Position numbers and translations under genes: made by a program. From positions 79,006 through 143,005 of the forward strand of contig NZ_JABBEA010000015.1 in assembly GCF_012912005.1 (NCBI RefSeq): 64,000 bases of DNA. The letters run 5' to 3'. The notes under the pieces are model-generated. The model was not told where the DNA came from. It saw only the letters and a list, made by a program, of their open reading frames with translations, and ran no database searches. This stretch comes from Paenibacillus sp. SZ31 (GTDB taxonomy: Bacteria > Bacillota > Bacilli > Paenibacillales > Paenibacillaceae). Shown one piece after another: positions 40,227-48,892 of this stretch (position 1 is its first letter; every line of letters starts with the position of its first letter).

Positions 40227-41008
40227 CTGAACGATTTGCAGGTAAAGTGGTCCTGATTACAGGCGGTGGCTCCGGTCTCGGCCGGTCGGCAGCTGTGGAA
40301 GTTGCACGTGAAGGGGCCAAGCTTGCCCTGGTGGACGTGAACATGAAGGCGCTGGAAGAGACCAAGCGTGTGATCTCGGAAGAGGTACAGCATGCCGAGT
40401 TTCTGTTAATCAAAGGTGACGTATCGGACGAAGAAGCTGTGAAGAAGTATGTTAGTGATACGGTCAATGAATTTGGGCGTATCGATGCATTTTTCAACAA
40501 TGCAGGCATTGAAGGCAAGCAAAATCTGATCGAGAACTACGAGACGGAGATGTTCAATAAAGTCATCGACATCAACCTGAAGGGTGTATTTTACGGGTTA
40601 AAGCACGTTCTGCCTGTGATGAAAAAACAGGGCGAAGGCTACATCGTGAATGCGTCCTCTGTTGGTGGGATTCGCGCCGTGCCGAACCTGGTTGCCTACG
40701 GAGCGAGCAAACATGCCGTAGCCGGCATGACCAAAGATGCGGCGATTGAATACGCCGAGCACGGGATCAGTGTGAATGCAATTGCACCCGGAGCCATTCT
40801 GACAGACATGGTTATCGGTTCGTTCAAACAGATCAATCCGAATGATTGGGAATCAGCATCCAAAGAGTTCGTGAAAGATAACCCGGCGAAGCGCTTGGGT
40901 GAACCAAAGGAAGTAGGCCGCCTGGTTGCCTTCTTGCTTTCTGGCGAAGCCCCCTTTATCAATGGAGCCATTATTCCGATTGATGGTGCGCAGTCAGCTA
41001 AATATTGA
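40223..41008 (+). CDS. Short-chain dehydrogenase/reductase (classical)
   Basis: A 261-residue classical SDR: TGGGSGLG near residue 14, NNAGIEG near 91, catalytic serine in VNASSVGG, YGASKHAVAG (YxxxK) near residue 155, then APGAILTDMV and the C-terminal IDGAQSAKY. Aspartate in LVDVNMKAL favours NAD(H). The family includes glucose and 3-alpha-hydroxysteroid dehydrogenase-like enzymes; the substrate is unknown. GGGAGG lies about 10 bases before the ATG. Confidence 0.93.
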   Translation: MTERFAGKVVLITGGGSGLGRSAAVEVAREGAKLALVDVNMKALEETKRVISEEVQHAEFLLIKGDVSDEEAVKKYVSDTVNEFGRIDAFFNNAGIEGKQNLIENYETEMFNKVIDINLKGVFYGLKHVLPVMKKQGEGYIVNASSVGGIRAVPNLVAYGASKHAVAGMTKDAAIEYAEHGISVNAIAPGAILTDMVIGSFKQINPNDWESASKEFVKDNPAKRLGEPKEVGRLVAFLLSGEAPFINGAIIPIDGAQSAKY

Positions 41009-41055
41009 TCCCATAATCATCAAACAGCATATCGATGCAGCATAAATATATACTG

Positions 41056-41102
41056 AAGAACGCCCTTAACTGGCCAATGTGCTGAGTGGGGCGTTCTTTT
41101 TG
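41056..41102. terminator. Terminator between the SDR and the convergent GNAT gene
   Basis: AAGAACGCCC (41056-41065) pairs with GGGCGTTCTT (41089-41098), then TTT. Confidence 0.88.
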
Positions 41103-41139
41103 GTGTGATATTCAGGATTCAGGATAACTTATCCGCAGG

Positions 41140-41598
41140 TTAAGTGTGCTGTAGAATCTGAGGCTTTTTGCTAAACCCGGTACTCCCGGCCGTAAAGCCC
41201 ATCTGGCGGTAGAATTCATGTGCGGCTTCACGTTCCGGGCGATTGCCACTGTTCAGAGAAAGGGAGTCCACGTCATGCGTGGCGGCCCATTGCTCGGCTT
41301 CCAGAATAAGCTGACGGCCGATGCCTGAGCCCCTGAACTGGTCATGCACAACCAATGCCATGATACGGCAGTGTCTTCCGTTCTTTTCATACAGATAAGA
41401 CGTCTGTAATCCGATCAGTCCAACTACGCGTCCGCGTGCTTCAGCCACCAGTGTAGTGAAGTTTGGGTCCGCAGAGATATGGGCATAGCGCTCCTCCATC
41501 TCCGCGTATGTGGTTGGGTAACCGAGTTGATCCATCAGAATGACCATATCTTGCAGATCGGTAGTGGAGCTATGTCGAATCGTCACATCCAGGCTCAT
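41140..41598 (-). CDS. GNAT-family N-acetyltransferase
   Basis: A 152-residue acetyltransferase. The acetyl-CoA binding motif is VVHDQFRGSGIGRQLILEAE near residue 83, preceded by RVVGLIGLQTSYLYEKNG and followed by AAHEFYRQMGFTAGSTGFSK. The start overlaps the ddl stop by four bases and has GGAGGATAC within ddl, so it is the last gene of the mocR-ddl-GNAT operon. It may act on a D-amino acid or cell-wall precursor; that is inferred from context only. Confidence 0.92.
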   Translation of the reverse strand: MSLDVTIRHSSTTDLQDMVILMDQLGYPTTYAEMEERYAHISADPNFTTLVAEARGRVVGLIGLQTSYLYEKNGRHCRIMALVVHDQFRGSGIGRQLILEAEQWAATHDVDSLSLNSGNRPEREAAHEFYRQMGFTAGSTGFSKKPQILQHT

Positions 41599-42515
41599 AA
41601 TGTTGTATCCTCCTTGGGTCTTTCCTTCAACGAAAGTTCAATAATGGTATCCAGTAGCTCTGCAAAAGAAATGCCTGCAGCAGCTGCACTTTTGGGCAGC
41701 AGACTGTTACGGGTAAGTCCCGGCAGCGTGTTCACTTCAAGCACATAAGGCATGCCTTCACGAATCATCATATCCACGCGCGCGTAGACGCTGCATTTAA
41801 GCACCTGATAGCAGGCCAATGCCGCAGCTTCCACGCGATGGTGAAGGTCCACTGGCAATTGCACAACCTCCTCATCGGCTCCGTGGTCATCGTATTTGGA
41901 AGAATAATCGAAAAACTCAGCGTTCGAACGAATGGAGATCACCGGTAGCATCTTTCCATCCAGAATGGCACAAGTGATCTCTTCACCTTCGATATACTGT
42001 TCAATCATGATCTTATCATCCAAGGCGAGGGCAGCCTCCACAGCAGCGGGTAGGGCGGTAGCCTCCTTCACGACTTGGGTGCCGATGCTGGAACCGCCTG
42101 AATTGGGTTTGACCACCACAGGGTACGTTAATTGTTGAACAGCAATAGAGGACAGTTCCTCCATATGACTCACTCGTAGCCACTCTCCGGTAAGCACACC
42201 TGCATGCTGCATGAGCTGTTTGGACATGTCTTTATCCATGCATACACTGCTTGCAAGCACGCCACAGCCTGTGTAGGGAATGCCCAGGGATTCCAGTGTA
42301 CCCTGAACGGTGCCATCTTCGCCGTATTTGCCATGCAGGGCAAGCAGTGCCACATCGATCCCCGCTGACTTGTCGATCAGATCCCGCTTGGTATTCAGCT
42401 CAATGGGCACAACCTCGTATTTGTCTCTATTCAGATTCGCTATCATCTCCTGTCCGGTGAGCAGAGAAATATCCCGCTCTGAAGATGTACCGCCCATAAT
42501 CACGCCAACCTTCAT
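41595..42515 (-). CDS. ddl: D-alanine--D-alanine ligase
   Basis: A 306-residue ATP-grasp ligase: GVIMGGTSSERDISLLTGQE at the N-terminus, HGKYGEDGTVQGTLESLGIP near residue 60, KPNSGGSSIG near residue 138, ARVDMMIREG near 245 and LEVNTLPGLTRNSLLPKSA near 262. These are the substrate and ATP motifs of Ddl, which makes the D-Ala-D-Ala dipeptide for peptidoglycan. Being shorter than the main Bacillales Ddl (about 360), it resembles the short DdlB type and may be a second copy. AAGGAGG precedes the ATG. It lies 12 bases after a MocR regulator, the arrangement of ddlR-ddl in Brevibacillus. Confidence 0.93.
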   Translation of the reverse strand: MKVGVIMGGTSSERDISLLTGQEMIANLNRDKYEVVPIELNTKRDLIDKSAGIDVALLALHGKYGEDGTVQGTLESLGIPYTGCGVLASSVCMDKDMSKQLMQHAGVLTGEWLRVSHMEELSSIAVQQLTYPVVVKPNSGGSSIGTQVVKEATALPAAVEAALALDDKIMIEQYIEGEEITCAILDGKMLPVISIRSNAEFFDYSSKYDDHGADEEVVQLPVDLHHRVEAAALACYQVLKCSVYARVDMMIREGMPYVLEVNTLPGLTRNSLLPKSAAAAGISFAELLDTIIELSLKERPKEDTTL

Positions 42516-42527
42516 GTGAAATCCTCC

Positions 42528-43979
42528 TTATCTCATTTGAGCTGCTGTCTCGCCAATGATCCGAATGCCCTTGCGTATATGCTCATCGCTGACTCTGGAG
42601 AAACCCAGACGCATCGTGTTTACTCCCTGACCGGGTTCCAGATAAAAGGTATCCCCAGGTGTGAACGTTACACCTTTCACCTTACAAGCCGCTAGCAGTT
42701 CACGAGTCCTGTATTCAGACGGGAACTGCACGAATAGGTGCAGACCGCCCTCACCGGAGATCCGGCACATCGGCAGATGCTGCTTCAGGCAGCGCACAAC
42801 CAATTCATACTTTCGCTTATATTCCGTGCGGGCTCGCTTCAAGTATTTCTCGAAATTGCCGTTACTCAGATATTGATACAATAACGATTGATCCAGCGTT
42901 GATGTGTGGATGCTGCGTGCCCGTTTCATACTCTCCAGATAATCGATTAGTGCCGCATCCGCAATAACCCAACCGACCCGCAGTCCTGGGAACAGCACTT
43001 TGGAGAAGCTGCCCAGATACACCAGTCCGTTCCCTTTACCCATACTGGCAATCAGGGGAGATACGTGCGAACCGGAATAGCGCAATTCTTCGTTGAACCC
43101 GTCTTCAATGATCGGTACCTGGTACTGGTTCATCAACCGGATAATCTCCGCCCGTTTCGCAGGTGACGTCACAATCCCGGTTGGATTGTGATAAGAAGGC
43201 ACAAGGTAGGCCAGATCATATGCACTCGCCTCAAGCTCATGTTCCAGTTGCTTCAAGTCCAGGCCATCTGGCTCCATATTCACACCGGTCAGGTGAAACT
43301 GATGCAACTTTAGATTCTTGATCGCCGTGTGGTGCGTTGGATTCTCGCAGAGCGCGTTACCGCTTTTTTTGCGTAACGCTCCAAGCACGAGATCGAAGCC
43401 TTCTGTGAATCCGTTGGTGATCAGAATGTCCTTGCCACGGAGGTCGACGCCTTTGTTCTCCATATATCGTAGTAAATAGTTCATCAGCGGTCTGTATCCT
43501 TGCGCATATCCGTAATTCAGCAGTACTTCGCCTTCAAGTGACATGCGATCCAGAAAAGCCCGTTTCACGTTGTGCAGATCGAACAGCTTCTCATCTGGCG
43601 CTATGCTGGTAAAAGATATCTCGCCACGCTCTGCTCCGGAGCCATGCTTCATCAGATCGTACTGCTCTGCCTGAATCGCATACTCGCTTACCTCCGTTGT
43701 CCAGTCCAGTTCCCAGCTTGCTGTTGCCTCAGGGGTTTCGATGGAGGCACTGACGTAATTGCCTTTGCCTTTGACTGCATAGATCAGGCCTTCATCTTCA
43801 AGCTCGGCATAAGCGAGCAGGACCGTACTTCGACTAACCTTCATTAGTGTACTGAGTTCACGTGTCGAGGGCAGTTTTTGTTTGGCTTGCAGACCACCTT
43901 TGAGCATCAATCGCTTCATATAATCTTTGACTTGTATATATACAGGGCGGTCCTCCGTCAGTTGCAGATCGGAATACAT
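42528..43979 (-). CDS. MocR/GabR-type regulator (DdlR-like)
   Basis: A 483-residue regulator with an N-terminal GntR-type winged helix (YIQVKDYMKRLMLKG, LPSTRELSTLMKVSRST) and, from about residue 120, a fold-type I aminotransferase domain with the PLP lysine in YLGSFSKVLFPGLRVGW near residue 340. MocR proteins bind PLP and amino-acid-derived ligands. In Brevibacillus, DdlR activates ddl; the adjacent ddl here supports the same role. I chose the ATG at 43979, with GGGAG upstream; the frame is open 40 codons further. A terminator-like hairpin and a repeat-rich region lie upstream. Confidence 0.9.
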   Translation of the reverse strand: MYSDLQLTEDRPVYIQVKDYMKRLMLKGGLQAKQKLPSTRELSTLMKVSRSTVLLAYAELEDEGLIYAVKGKGNYVSASIETPEATASWELDWTTEVSEYAIQAEQYDLMKHGSGAERGEISFTSIAPDEKLFDLHNVKRAFLDRMSLEGEVLLNYGYAQGYRPLMNYLLRYMENKGVDLRGKDILITNGFTEGFDLVLGALRKKSGNALCENPTHHTAIKNLKLHQFHLTGVNMEPDGLDLKQLEHELEASAYDLAYLVPSYHNPTGIVTSPAKRAEIIRLMNQYQVPIIEDGFNEELRYSGSHVSPLIASMGKGNGLVYLGSFSKVLFPGLRVGWVIADAALIDYLESMKRARSIHTSTLDQSLLYQYLSNGNFEKYLKRARTEYKRKYELVVRCLKQHLPMCRISGEGGLHLFVQFPSEYRTRELLAACKVKGVTFTPGDTFYLEPGQGVNTMRLGFSRVSDEHIRKGIRIIGETAAQMR

Positions 43980-44084
43980 CCCATCACTCCCTCTACTGGT
44001 ATCTTGCCATATTATAAACCCAGCAGAAAGAACCACGATACCTCTGTTTCCCTGCGGGAGTGGTTGGTGGTTCGCGCAAACGCA

Positions 44085-44108
44085 AAAAAGCCCTGGCATT
44101 ATGCCAGG
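44085..44108 (-). terminator. Minus-strand terminator upstream of the MocR gene
   Basis: CCTGGCAT and ATGCCAGG form a perfect hairpin; read leftward it is followed by GCTTTTTTGCG. No gene ends here on the minus strand, so it may end a short RNA or act as an attenuator in the MocR leader. Confidence 0.75.
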
Positions 44109-44130
44109 ACCCGTGGTTAAACTTGATCCA

Positions 44131-44310
44131 TTTTCTATAGTTCTGCTGCTATGACTTTCTACAGTTGCATTGCATGACTTATCTCTCTAGGATCGATAGC
44201 TATCTGACCTTCTACATGTGTCTATTTAACTTCTGTACGGCTATAATTGCAGGCTTTCTAGGTGATACTTAAAATCTACAGTGATATCATGAATCTAGGT
44301 CTTTCTACGT
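44131..44310 (-). repeat. Noncoding region with degenerate TAGAAAG repeats
   Basis: The 550-base gap from 44109 to 44653 has no gene. On the minus strand it contains at least five copies of a motif like ACNGTAGAAAGNC (TTCTA on the plus strand at 44133, 44157, 44210, 44256 and 44303, with weaker copies at about 44184, 44232 and 44275). The spacing is roughly 22-27 bases or twice that. MocR regulators bind direct repeats, so this may be an operator array. It may also be a structured RNA. Confidence 0.35.
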
Positions 44311-44456
44311 TTGCTTGCTGCAAGGTCGAATAGAGGATGAATCCACAATCTATAAGCTAAGGTTGTTGCTAACTGTACTCTTGTCGTGATCACGTAACAA
44401 AAATCAGTATGAAAAAGATGATCAATCATAGGGTACAATAGACGAAGGTAGATATA

Positions 44457-44470
44457 AAGACATATGTCTT
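44457..44470. promoter_or_regulatory. Palindrome AAGACATATGTCTT upstream of the GIY-YIG gene
   Basis: A perfect 14-bp palindrome followed by AGTG. The same core, GACATATGTC followed by YTA and GTG, recurs at 45045, downstream of the same gene. Confidence 0.45.
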
Positions 44471-44653
44471 AGTGCCCAATTTCTTCCTCATACCCCTATA
44501 GTACCACTTTGAATCAGGGAAGTTAACCTTTTTTTTGAAATATTTGTCGTAATAGCGAAAATTGCGTGAATTGTACTTCATATAGAATGAAATGGTGTCC
44601 GTTTATAATATGTGATAGGATGTAGACCTATAGATAATGAGGAAGTGAGCCTA

Positions 44654-45010
44654 TTGATTAATATTACCGTGCCAACACCGGATGTAACCATCACGAAGCA
44701 GGCTGATCCACAGCTTAGCCACATTTATGGATTTACTGATTTTCACCTGATTACCCGGGAACTAGGCGGGATTTTCATGTTTTACAATGCCGCTGGAGAG
44801 TTGTTATTTGTCGGGAAAGCACGAAAATTAAGACCCCGCATCAAAAAGCATTTTGAAGACACTGTATCGCCAATCAAGAATCACCGCGAGGAAGTAACGA
44901 AGATTGAAGTATGCCTGGTTGAAGATCCGGTAGATCGCGAAATTTACGAGACCTATATCATTAACACGATGCGTGCGAAATACAATGTAGATAAAGTCTT
45001 GTACAAATAA
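44654..45010 (+). CDS. GIY-YIG-like nuclease domain protein
   Basis: A 118-residue protein whose second half is a UvrC-type GIY-YIG domain: GGIFMFYNAAGELLFVGKAR near residue 38, LRPRIKKHFEDT near 58 and a glutamate in DREIYETYIINTM near 98. In the first motif GIY is GIF and YIG is FVG, so the active-site tyrosines are partly replaced. The start is uncertain: I prefer the TTG at 44654, with GAGGAAG upstream; a GTG at 44645 and a longer frame are possible. It stands alone between two copies of a GACATATGTC palindrome. Confidence 0.75.
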   Translation: MINITVPTPDVTITKQADPQLSHIYGFTDFHLITRELGGIFMFYNAAGELLFVGKARKLRPRIKKHFEDTVSPIKNHREEVTKIEVCLVEDPVDREIYETYIINTMRAKYNVDKVLYK

Positions 45011-45044
45011 ATTGCATATAAAACACAATGAACATGATTTTTTG

Positions 45045-45056
45045 GGACATATGTCC
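45045..45056. promoter_or_regulatory. Palindrome GGACATATGTCC upstream of the BI-1 gene
   Basis: A perfect 12-bp palindrome sharing GACATATGTC with the site at 44457. It lies about 200 bases before the Bax inhibitor-1 family gene. Confidence 0.45.
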
Positions 45057-45252
45057 TAAGTGTGTTGCCGGTGGAGAAGGATGTGATCGCAGGATTGCAT
45101 CCGACTTCGCATGGCACCATCCCGATCTTTTTGAACACGAACGCCAGGGAGTAGTCTGTAGAATTGGAAATGTAGAAATGCCAGAGTTTCAGCTAAGTAT
45201 CACAGAACGTAGCATCACAGATATATCAAATACATATGAAGAGGTGATTGTG

Positions 45253-45999
45253 TTGATCGGTCGTAGCGGTAACCCTACACTTAAAGACAGCACGTTTGAA
45301 AACAAAGGATATGGAGAAGATCGGTATCAGAATTACATGACGATCAACGGCACGGTGAACAAAGCGTTTATTACGCTGGTGATCCTGCTGGGCAGTGCGT
45401 TTGCAACATGGATGATGTTCTTTAACGGACAACAAGTGATGCCGCTCGCTTATGGTGGATTGATCGTTGGTTTCATTCTGGCACTTGTGATTTCGTTCAA
45501 ACCTGTAGCGGCACCTTACCTTGTACCCGTCTATGCGGTGGCAGAAGGCCTGTTTCTGGGAGCACTTTCTGCAACATATGAGTCCCTGTATAACGGAATT
45601 ACCTTGCAGGCGGCCCTGTTGACCATGGCTGTATTCATCGCCCTGCTGATGGCATACAAAACTAGATTGATCAAAGCTACGGAGAACTTCAAGTTGGGCG
45701 TTGTTGCTGCAACTGGCGGCATCATGATTATGTATCTGTTGAGCTTTGTACTGGGTTTCTTCGGCATTTCGATTCCTTATCTGCATGATAACAGCTTGAT
45801 CGGCATTGGTATTTCGGTCGTTATCGTCATTGTGGCTGCCCTCAATCTGGTCCTGGATTTCGACTTCATCGAAGGTGGCGCTGAACGTGGTGCGCCCAAG
45901 TATATGGAGTGGTACGGTGCATTTGGATTGATGGTGACGCTGGTATGGCTGTACATTGAGATTATCCGTCTGCTTGGAAAATTGCGGAGCCGGGATTAG
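45253..45999 (+). CDS. Bax inhibitor-1/YccA family membrane protein
   Basis: A 248-residue protein with seven predicted membrane helices from about residue 38. It shows the C-terminal signature of the family: LNLVLDFDFIEGGAERGAPKYMEWYGAFGL. The bacterial homologue YetJ is a pH-sensitive calcium leak channel, so the role may be calcium or stress homeostasis. The longer frame goes back to 45028, but GAGGTG lies just before a GTG (45250) and a TTG (45253); I chose the TTG for spacing. Confidence 0.88.
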   Translation: MIGRSGNPTLKDSTFENKGYGEDRYQNYMTINGTVNKAFITLVILLGSAFATWMMFFNGQQVMPLAYGGLIVGFILALVISFKPVAAPYLVPVYAVAEGLFLGALSATYESLYNGITLQAALLTMAVFIALLMAYKTRLIKATENFKLGVVAATGGIMIMYLLSFVLGFFGISIPYLHDNSLIGIGISVVIVIVAALNLVLDFDFIEGGAERGAPKYMEWYGAFGLMVTLVWLYIEIIRLLGKLRSRD

Positions 46000-46038
46000 T
46001 CCTTCTTATAACGTCATAATCAGAGTATGAACTTCATT

Positions 46039-46076
46039 AAAGCTAACGCGTGATACTCACGTCGTTGGCTTTTTTA
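46039..46076 (+). terminator. Rho-independent terminator after the BI-1 gene
   Basis: AAGCTAACG and GTGA pair with TCAC and CGTTGGCTT, followed by TTTT. Confidence 0.85.
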
Positions 46077-46199
46077 GTATATTTGGAGGCAGCCTATAAG
46101 CATCTTTGCGAACAGTAGTAGAGGGTATCGTGTGGATTCGGGTGTGTACATTTTACCATATTTGGATTGACGGTCTGGAAATAGTTATGGTATTTTATT

Positions 46200-46218
46200 G
46201 ATAATGATTATCATTTTC
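46200..46218. promoter_or_regulatory. Fur box upstream of the AraC/Btr-like gene
   Basis: GATAATGATTATCATTTTC matches the classic 19-bp Fur consensus at 17 positions. It lies about 90 bases before the regulator start, so the regulator should be induced by iron starvation. Confidence 0.85.
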
Positions 46219-46305
46219 GTTTAAATATTATATAAGTTGCCGGATAGTTCTCTCTAGCTCTAGCTACACATCAAGCCGATCAAGCAGATCGAAAGGAGTG
46301 GCCTC

Positions 46306-47520
46306 ATGTTACTGGAAAATGATTCGCAGATTGCTGCGCACCAGCCTGTTCCCGGCCGCAGTCCCAAGACGGATCTTGCCAACGTTAAAATATACATGGA
46401 CAAACATTACGACCAGCCTCTATCCATTGCAGACCTCGCCTCGGAAGCGGGGATTAGTCCAAAATATTTCGTGGATCTATTCAAGAAAACGTACGGACAG
46501 AGCGCAATGGAGTATCTTACCGATCTGCGCATTAATCGCGCCAAGCGATACCTGAAGGAATCCAGATACAAACTTCGCGATATTGCTCTGAGAGTGGGAT
46601 ATAGTGATGAGTACTATTTTAGCCGTAAATTTAAAAAGGAAGTTGGCGTATCTCCTTCCGATTATGCGAAAAACGCCAGAAAACGGATTGCCACATGCTC
46701 CTCCAGTGTGATTGGACAGCTTCTGGCGCTCAATGTTATCCCCGTAGCTGCACCCATCGATCCCAAATGGACGGCGTATTATTATAATGCACATCGTACA
46801 GAGATTCAGTCCCATCTGAAATTGACGGACCCGTACACGAGCTGGCGGTTTGAGGCCAATGTGGAACGGTTGGTTCATATTCGCCCTGATGCCATCGTGG
46901 GCACAGATCAGATTAGTGAACAGGATCAGGCCCAACTGGCCGAGATTGCACCTTGTTGTTTTGTCCCCAAACATCATTCGGATTGGCGAACACAGCTACG
47001 CATGATTGGATCATTCCTGGAGCGGGAGGAGCAGGCGGAGCAATGGATACACATGTACAACCAGCGTGCAGAGAAGGCGCGGGAATCGGTACAGCGGGAA
47101 GTGGGCCGGGAGAAAGTGATCGTCGTGAGGATCTACGGTCAGAATCTCTACCTTTATAGCAATCCGGGTATTGAAGAAGTGTTGTATGGAGCGCTGCAAC
47201 TGGATACTTACTCTGATCTCAGTGCCAATAATCCGTTAACGCTGGAGCAACTCGCTGCAATGAACCCTGATCGCATTCTCGTTATGGTATGTCCTGAGGC
47301 AGCTTCAAGGGCGTATTGGCTGAGCTTGCAGCATTCGGTTACATGGCGTCAGCTCAAGGCCATTCGTCAGTACCAGGTCCATCTGATCACAGGTGACCCT
47401 TGGTTTGATTATTCGGCTGTAGGTGTGATGCGCATGCTGGATGAAGCTCTACTAATCTTCACGGGATATTGTCCAAACATATATCTGGATAACGTCCATG
47501 GTGATTCCCAGGCGACGTGA
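46306..47520 (+). CDS. AraC-type regulator fused to a siderophore-binding domain (Btr-like)
   Basis: A 404-residue regulator. The AraC-type double helix-turn-helix is at the N-terminus (about residues 22-125: IYMDKHYDQPLSIADLASEA, LRDIALRVGYSDEYYFSRKF). Residues about 140-390 form a periplasmic-binding-type domain like those that bind ferric siderophores (VERLVHIRPDAIVGTDQI, LAAMNPDRILVMV). This is the layout of B. subtilis Btr, which activates ferri-bacillibactin uptake when the siderophore is bound. Btr has its DNA-binding domain in the middle; here it is at the front. GAAAGGAG precedes the ATG. A Fur box lies upstream. Confidence 0.92.
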   Translation: MLLENDSQIAAHQPVPGRSPKTDLANVKIYMDKHYDQPLSIADLASEAGISPKYFVDLFKKTYGQSAMEYLTDLRINRAKRYLKESRYKLRDIALRVGYSDEYYFSRKFKKEVGVSPSDYAKNARKRIATCSSSVIGQLLALNVIPVAAPIDPKWTAYYYNAHRTEIQSHLKLTDPYTSWRFEANVERLVHIRPDAIVGTDQISEQDQAQLAEIAPCCFVPKHHSDWRTQLRMIGSFLEREEQAEQWIHMYNQRAEKARESVQREVGREKVIVVRIYGQNLYLYSNPGIEEVLYGALQLDTYSDLSANNPLTLEQLAAMNPDRILVMVCPEAASRAYWLSLQHSVTWRQLKAIRQYQVHLITGDPWFDYSAVGVMRMLDEALLIFTGYCPNIYLDNVHGDSQAT

Positions 47521-47541
47521 CATATAATCCTTGTATCTAAA

Positions 47542-47556
47542 TGAGAATGTTTATCA
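47542..47556. promoter_or_regulatory. Degenerate Fur box before the siderophore-binding lipoprotein
   Basis: TGAGAATGTTTATCA keeps most of the TGATAAT-N-ATTATCA pattern and sits just upstream of the ribosome binding site. Confidence 0.5.
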
Positions 47557-47571
47557 AGGGGGATATCACAC

Positions 47572-48630
47572 ATGTTTCACTATATCAAAAACATCGGACA
47601 ACGTTCCGTTGGTAGCAAATTCCGCAGTGCCCGGCTCTCAGCCCTGATCTTGCTGATGTTAATTACAGGGCTGTTGTCTGCCTGTGGTGCAGCATCCGAG
47701 AATACAGGAGCGGCCCAAGAGGAGCAGCCCGCAACGGAGACTTCAACCCCGGCTTCAGCCGAGACGGTTGTGCAGGAAGAGCAAGCGGAAGAAACGACGG
47801 GTGAACGCACCGTAAAAGATGACTTGGGACATGATGTAATTGTTCCAGCCAGTACAGAGCGGGTGTTTGCACCATATCTGGAAGATTCCCTGTTAACCCT
47901 TGGTGTGAAGCCGGTAGCCCAATGGGCGAGTGGTACGAAAGGGCATGTCTATCTCCAGGATCAGCTCAGTGATGTGCCTACACTCGATTTCTCCAGTGGG
48001 TTGCCTTCGCCGGAAGCGTTGATGTCGTATAATCCTGATTTTATTATTTTGCATACGGCCCAATATGCTGAGAATGGGGTATACGAGAGTTATTCGAAGA
48101 TCGCACCGACCTACGTATTTACGAACGCTTCGGGTGATGTAGAGAAGTCCTTGCAGGTCATTGGTGATCTTCTGGGCAAAACGGCTGAAGCCGAAAAAGC
48201 CATTGAAACCTACCATGCCAAGGTTGAGTCAGCCAAAGCTGAATTGGCGAAAGTAGCCGAAGGCAAAAAAGCAGCCATTATCCGTTTTGCCCCGCGTGGC
48301 ATTAGTATGATGGGTGGTAACTACTTCAGCGGTTACGTCGTATATGAACAACTGGGACTAGGTAAGCCTGCATTGGTCGAGTCGGAGAACAGCGCCATTG
48401 TATCCACCGAGGTATTACCCGAGATTGACGCCGACTTTATTTTCACCGTGGAACAAGGTCCAGGCAGCATGAAAGAAATGACGGAAACCAACGTATGGAA
48501 CAGTATGCCGGCGGTAAAAGCAGGACATGTGTACGCTGTCGAGCCAGCTCCGTGGCTGGGCGGTGGACTGATCGCATACGGTCATGTCATTGATGATACG
48601 CTCAAAGCGTTAACACAAAAATTGGAATAG
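47572..48630 (+). CDS. Iron-siderophore ABC transporter substrate-binding lipoprotein
   Basis: A 352-residue lipoprotein with signal peptide and lipobox (LLSACG, Cys near residue 38), a Glu/Thr-rich linker, then the FeuA/FhuD-type fold (DDLGHDVIVPASTERVFAPY, LPSPEALMSYNPDFIILHTA, WNSMPAVKAGHVYAVEPAPW). It captures ferric siderophore at the membrane surface. AAGGGGG precedes the ATG. Neither permease nor ATPase genes follow; a strong terminator does. It is therefore an orphan binding protein that must use a FeuBC/FhuBGC-type importer encoded elsewhere. Position next to the Btr-like gene and the dhb operon suggests it binds the catecholate made here. Confidence 0.92.
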   Translation: MFHYIKNIGQRSVGSKFRSARLSALILLMLITGLLSACGAASENTGAAQEEQPATETSTPASAETVVQEEQAEETTGERTVKDDLGHDVIVPASTERVFAPYLEDSLLTLGVKPVAQWASGTKGHVYLQDQLSDVPTLDFSSGLPSPEALMSYNPDFIILHTAQYAENGVYESYSKIAPTYVFTNASGDVEKSLQVIGDLLGKTAEAEKAIETYHAKVESAKAELAKVAEGKKAAIIRFAPRGISMMGGNYFSGYVVYEQLGLGKPALVESENSAIVSTEVLPEIDADFIFTVEQGPGSMKEMTETNVWNSMPAVKAGHVYAVEPAPWLGGGLIAYGHVIDDTLKALTQKLE

Positions 48631-48633
48631 TGC

Positions 48634-48703
48634 AGCTCCCTTTGGAGTGCCGGGAACCGGATGTTAGTCCAGCGTTTCCGGCACACGTGAGGGAGCTTTT
48701 TTA
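48634..48703 (+). terminator. Terminator after the binding-protein gene
   Basis: AGCTCCCT (48634) pairs with AGGGAGCT (48690), with an inner GTGCCGGGAA/TTTCCGGCAC stem, followed by TTTTTT. Confidence 0.9.
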
Positions 48704-48792
48704 CGATAGAAACGTGAACATTATATGACATAAATATGGAAATATGGAGATAATCAAAATGATTTCTGGATATCGTCCATGGGACAGCCGGA

Positions 48793-48829
48793 TTGACTCT
48801 TTTATAATTGGTAATGAGAATCAATCTCA
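48793..48829 (+). promoter_or_regulatory. Promoter and Fur box of the dhb operon
   Basis: TTGACT at 48793 is a -35; 17 bases later the weak -10 region overlaps TGAGAATCAATCTCA (48815-48829), which fits the 7-1-7 Fur pattern. Fur bound here would block transcription of the esterase and the genes that follow. Confidence 0.75.
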
Positions 48830-48892
48830 TATACAGAATGTAGTTCAGTATTCAACTTATATAAGCAGAACAACGAGGAGGACCCATCCGTA

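Noticed and set aside
45226..45786. 186-codon minus-strand frame opposite the BI-1 gene
   Set aside because: Histidine/glutamine-rich low-quality translation, antisense to a well-conserved membrane protein, no ribosome binding site.
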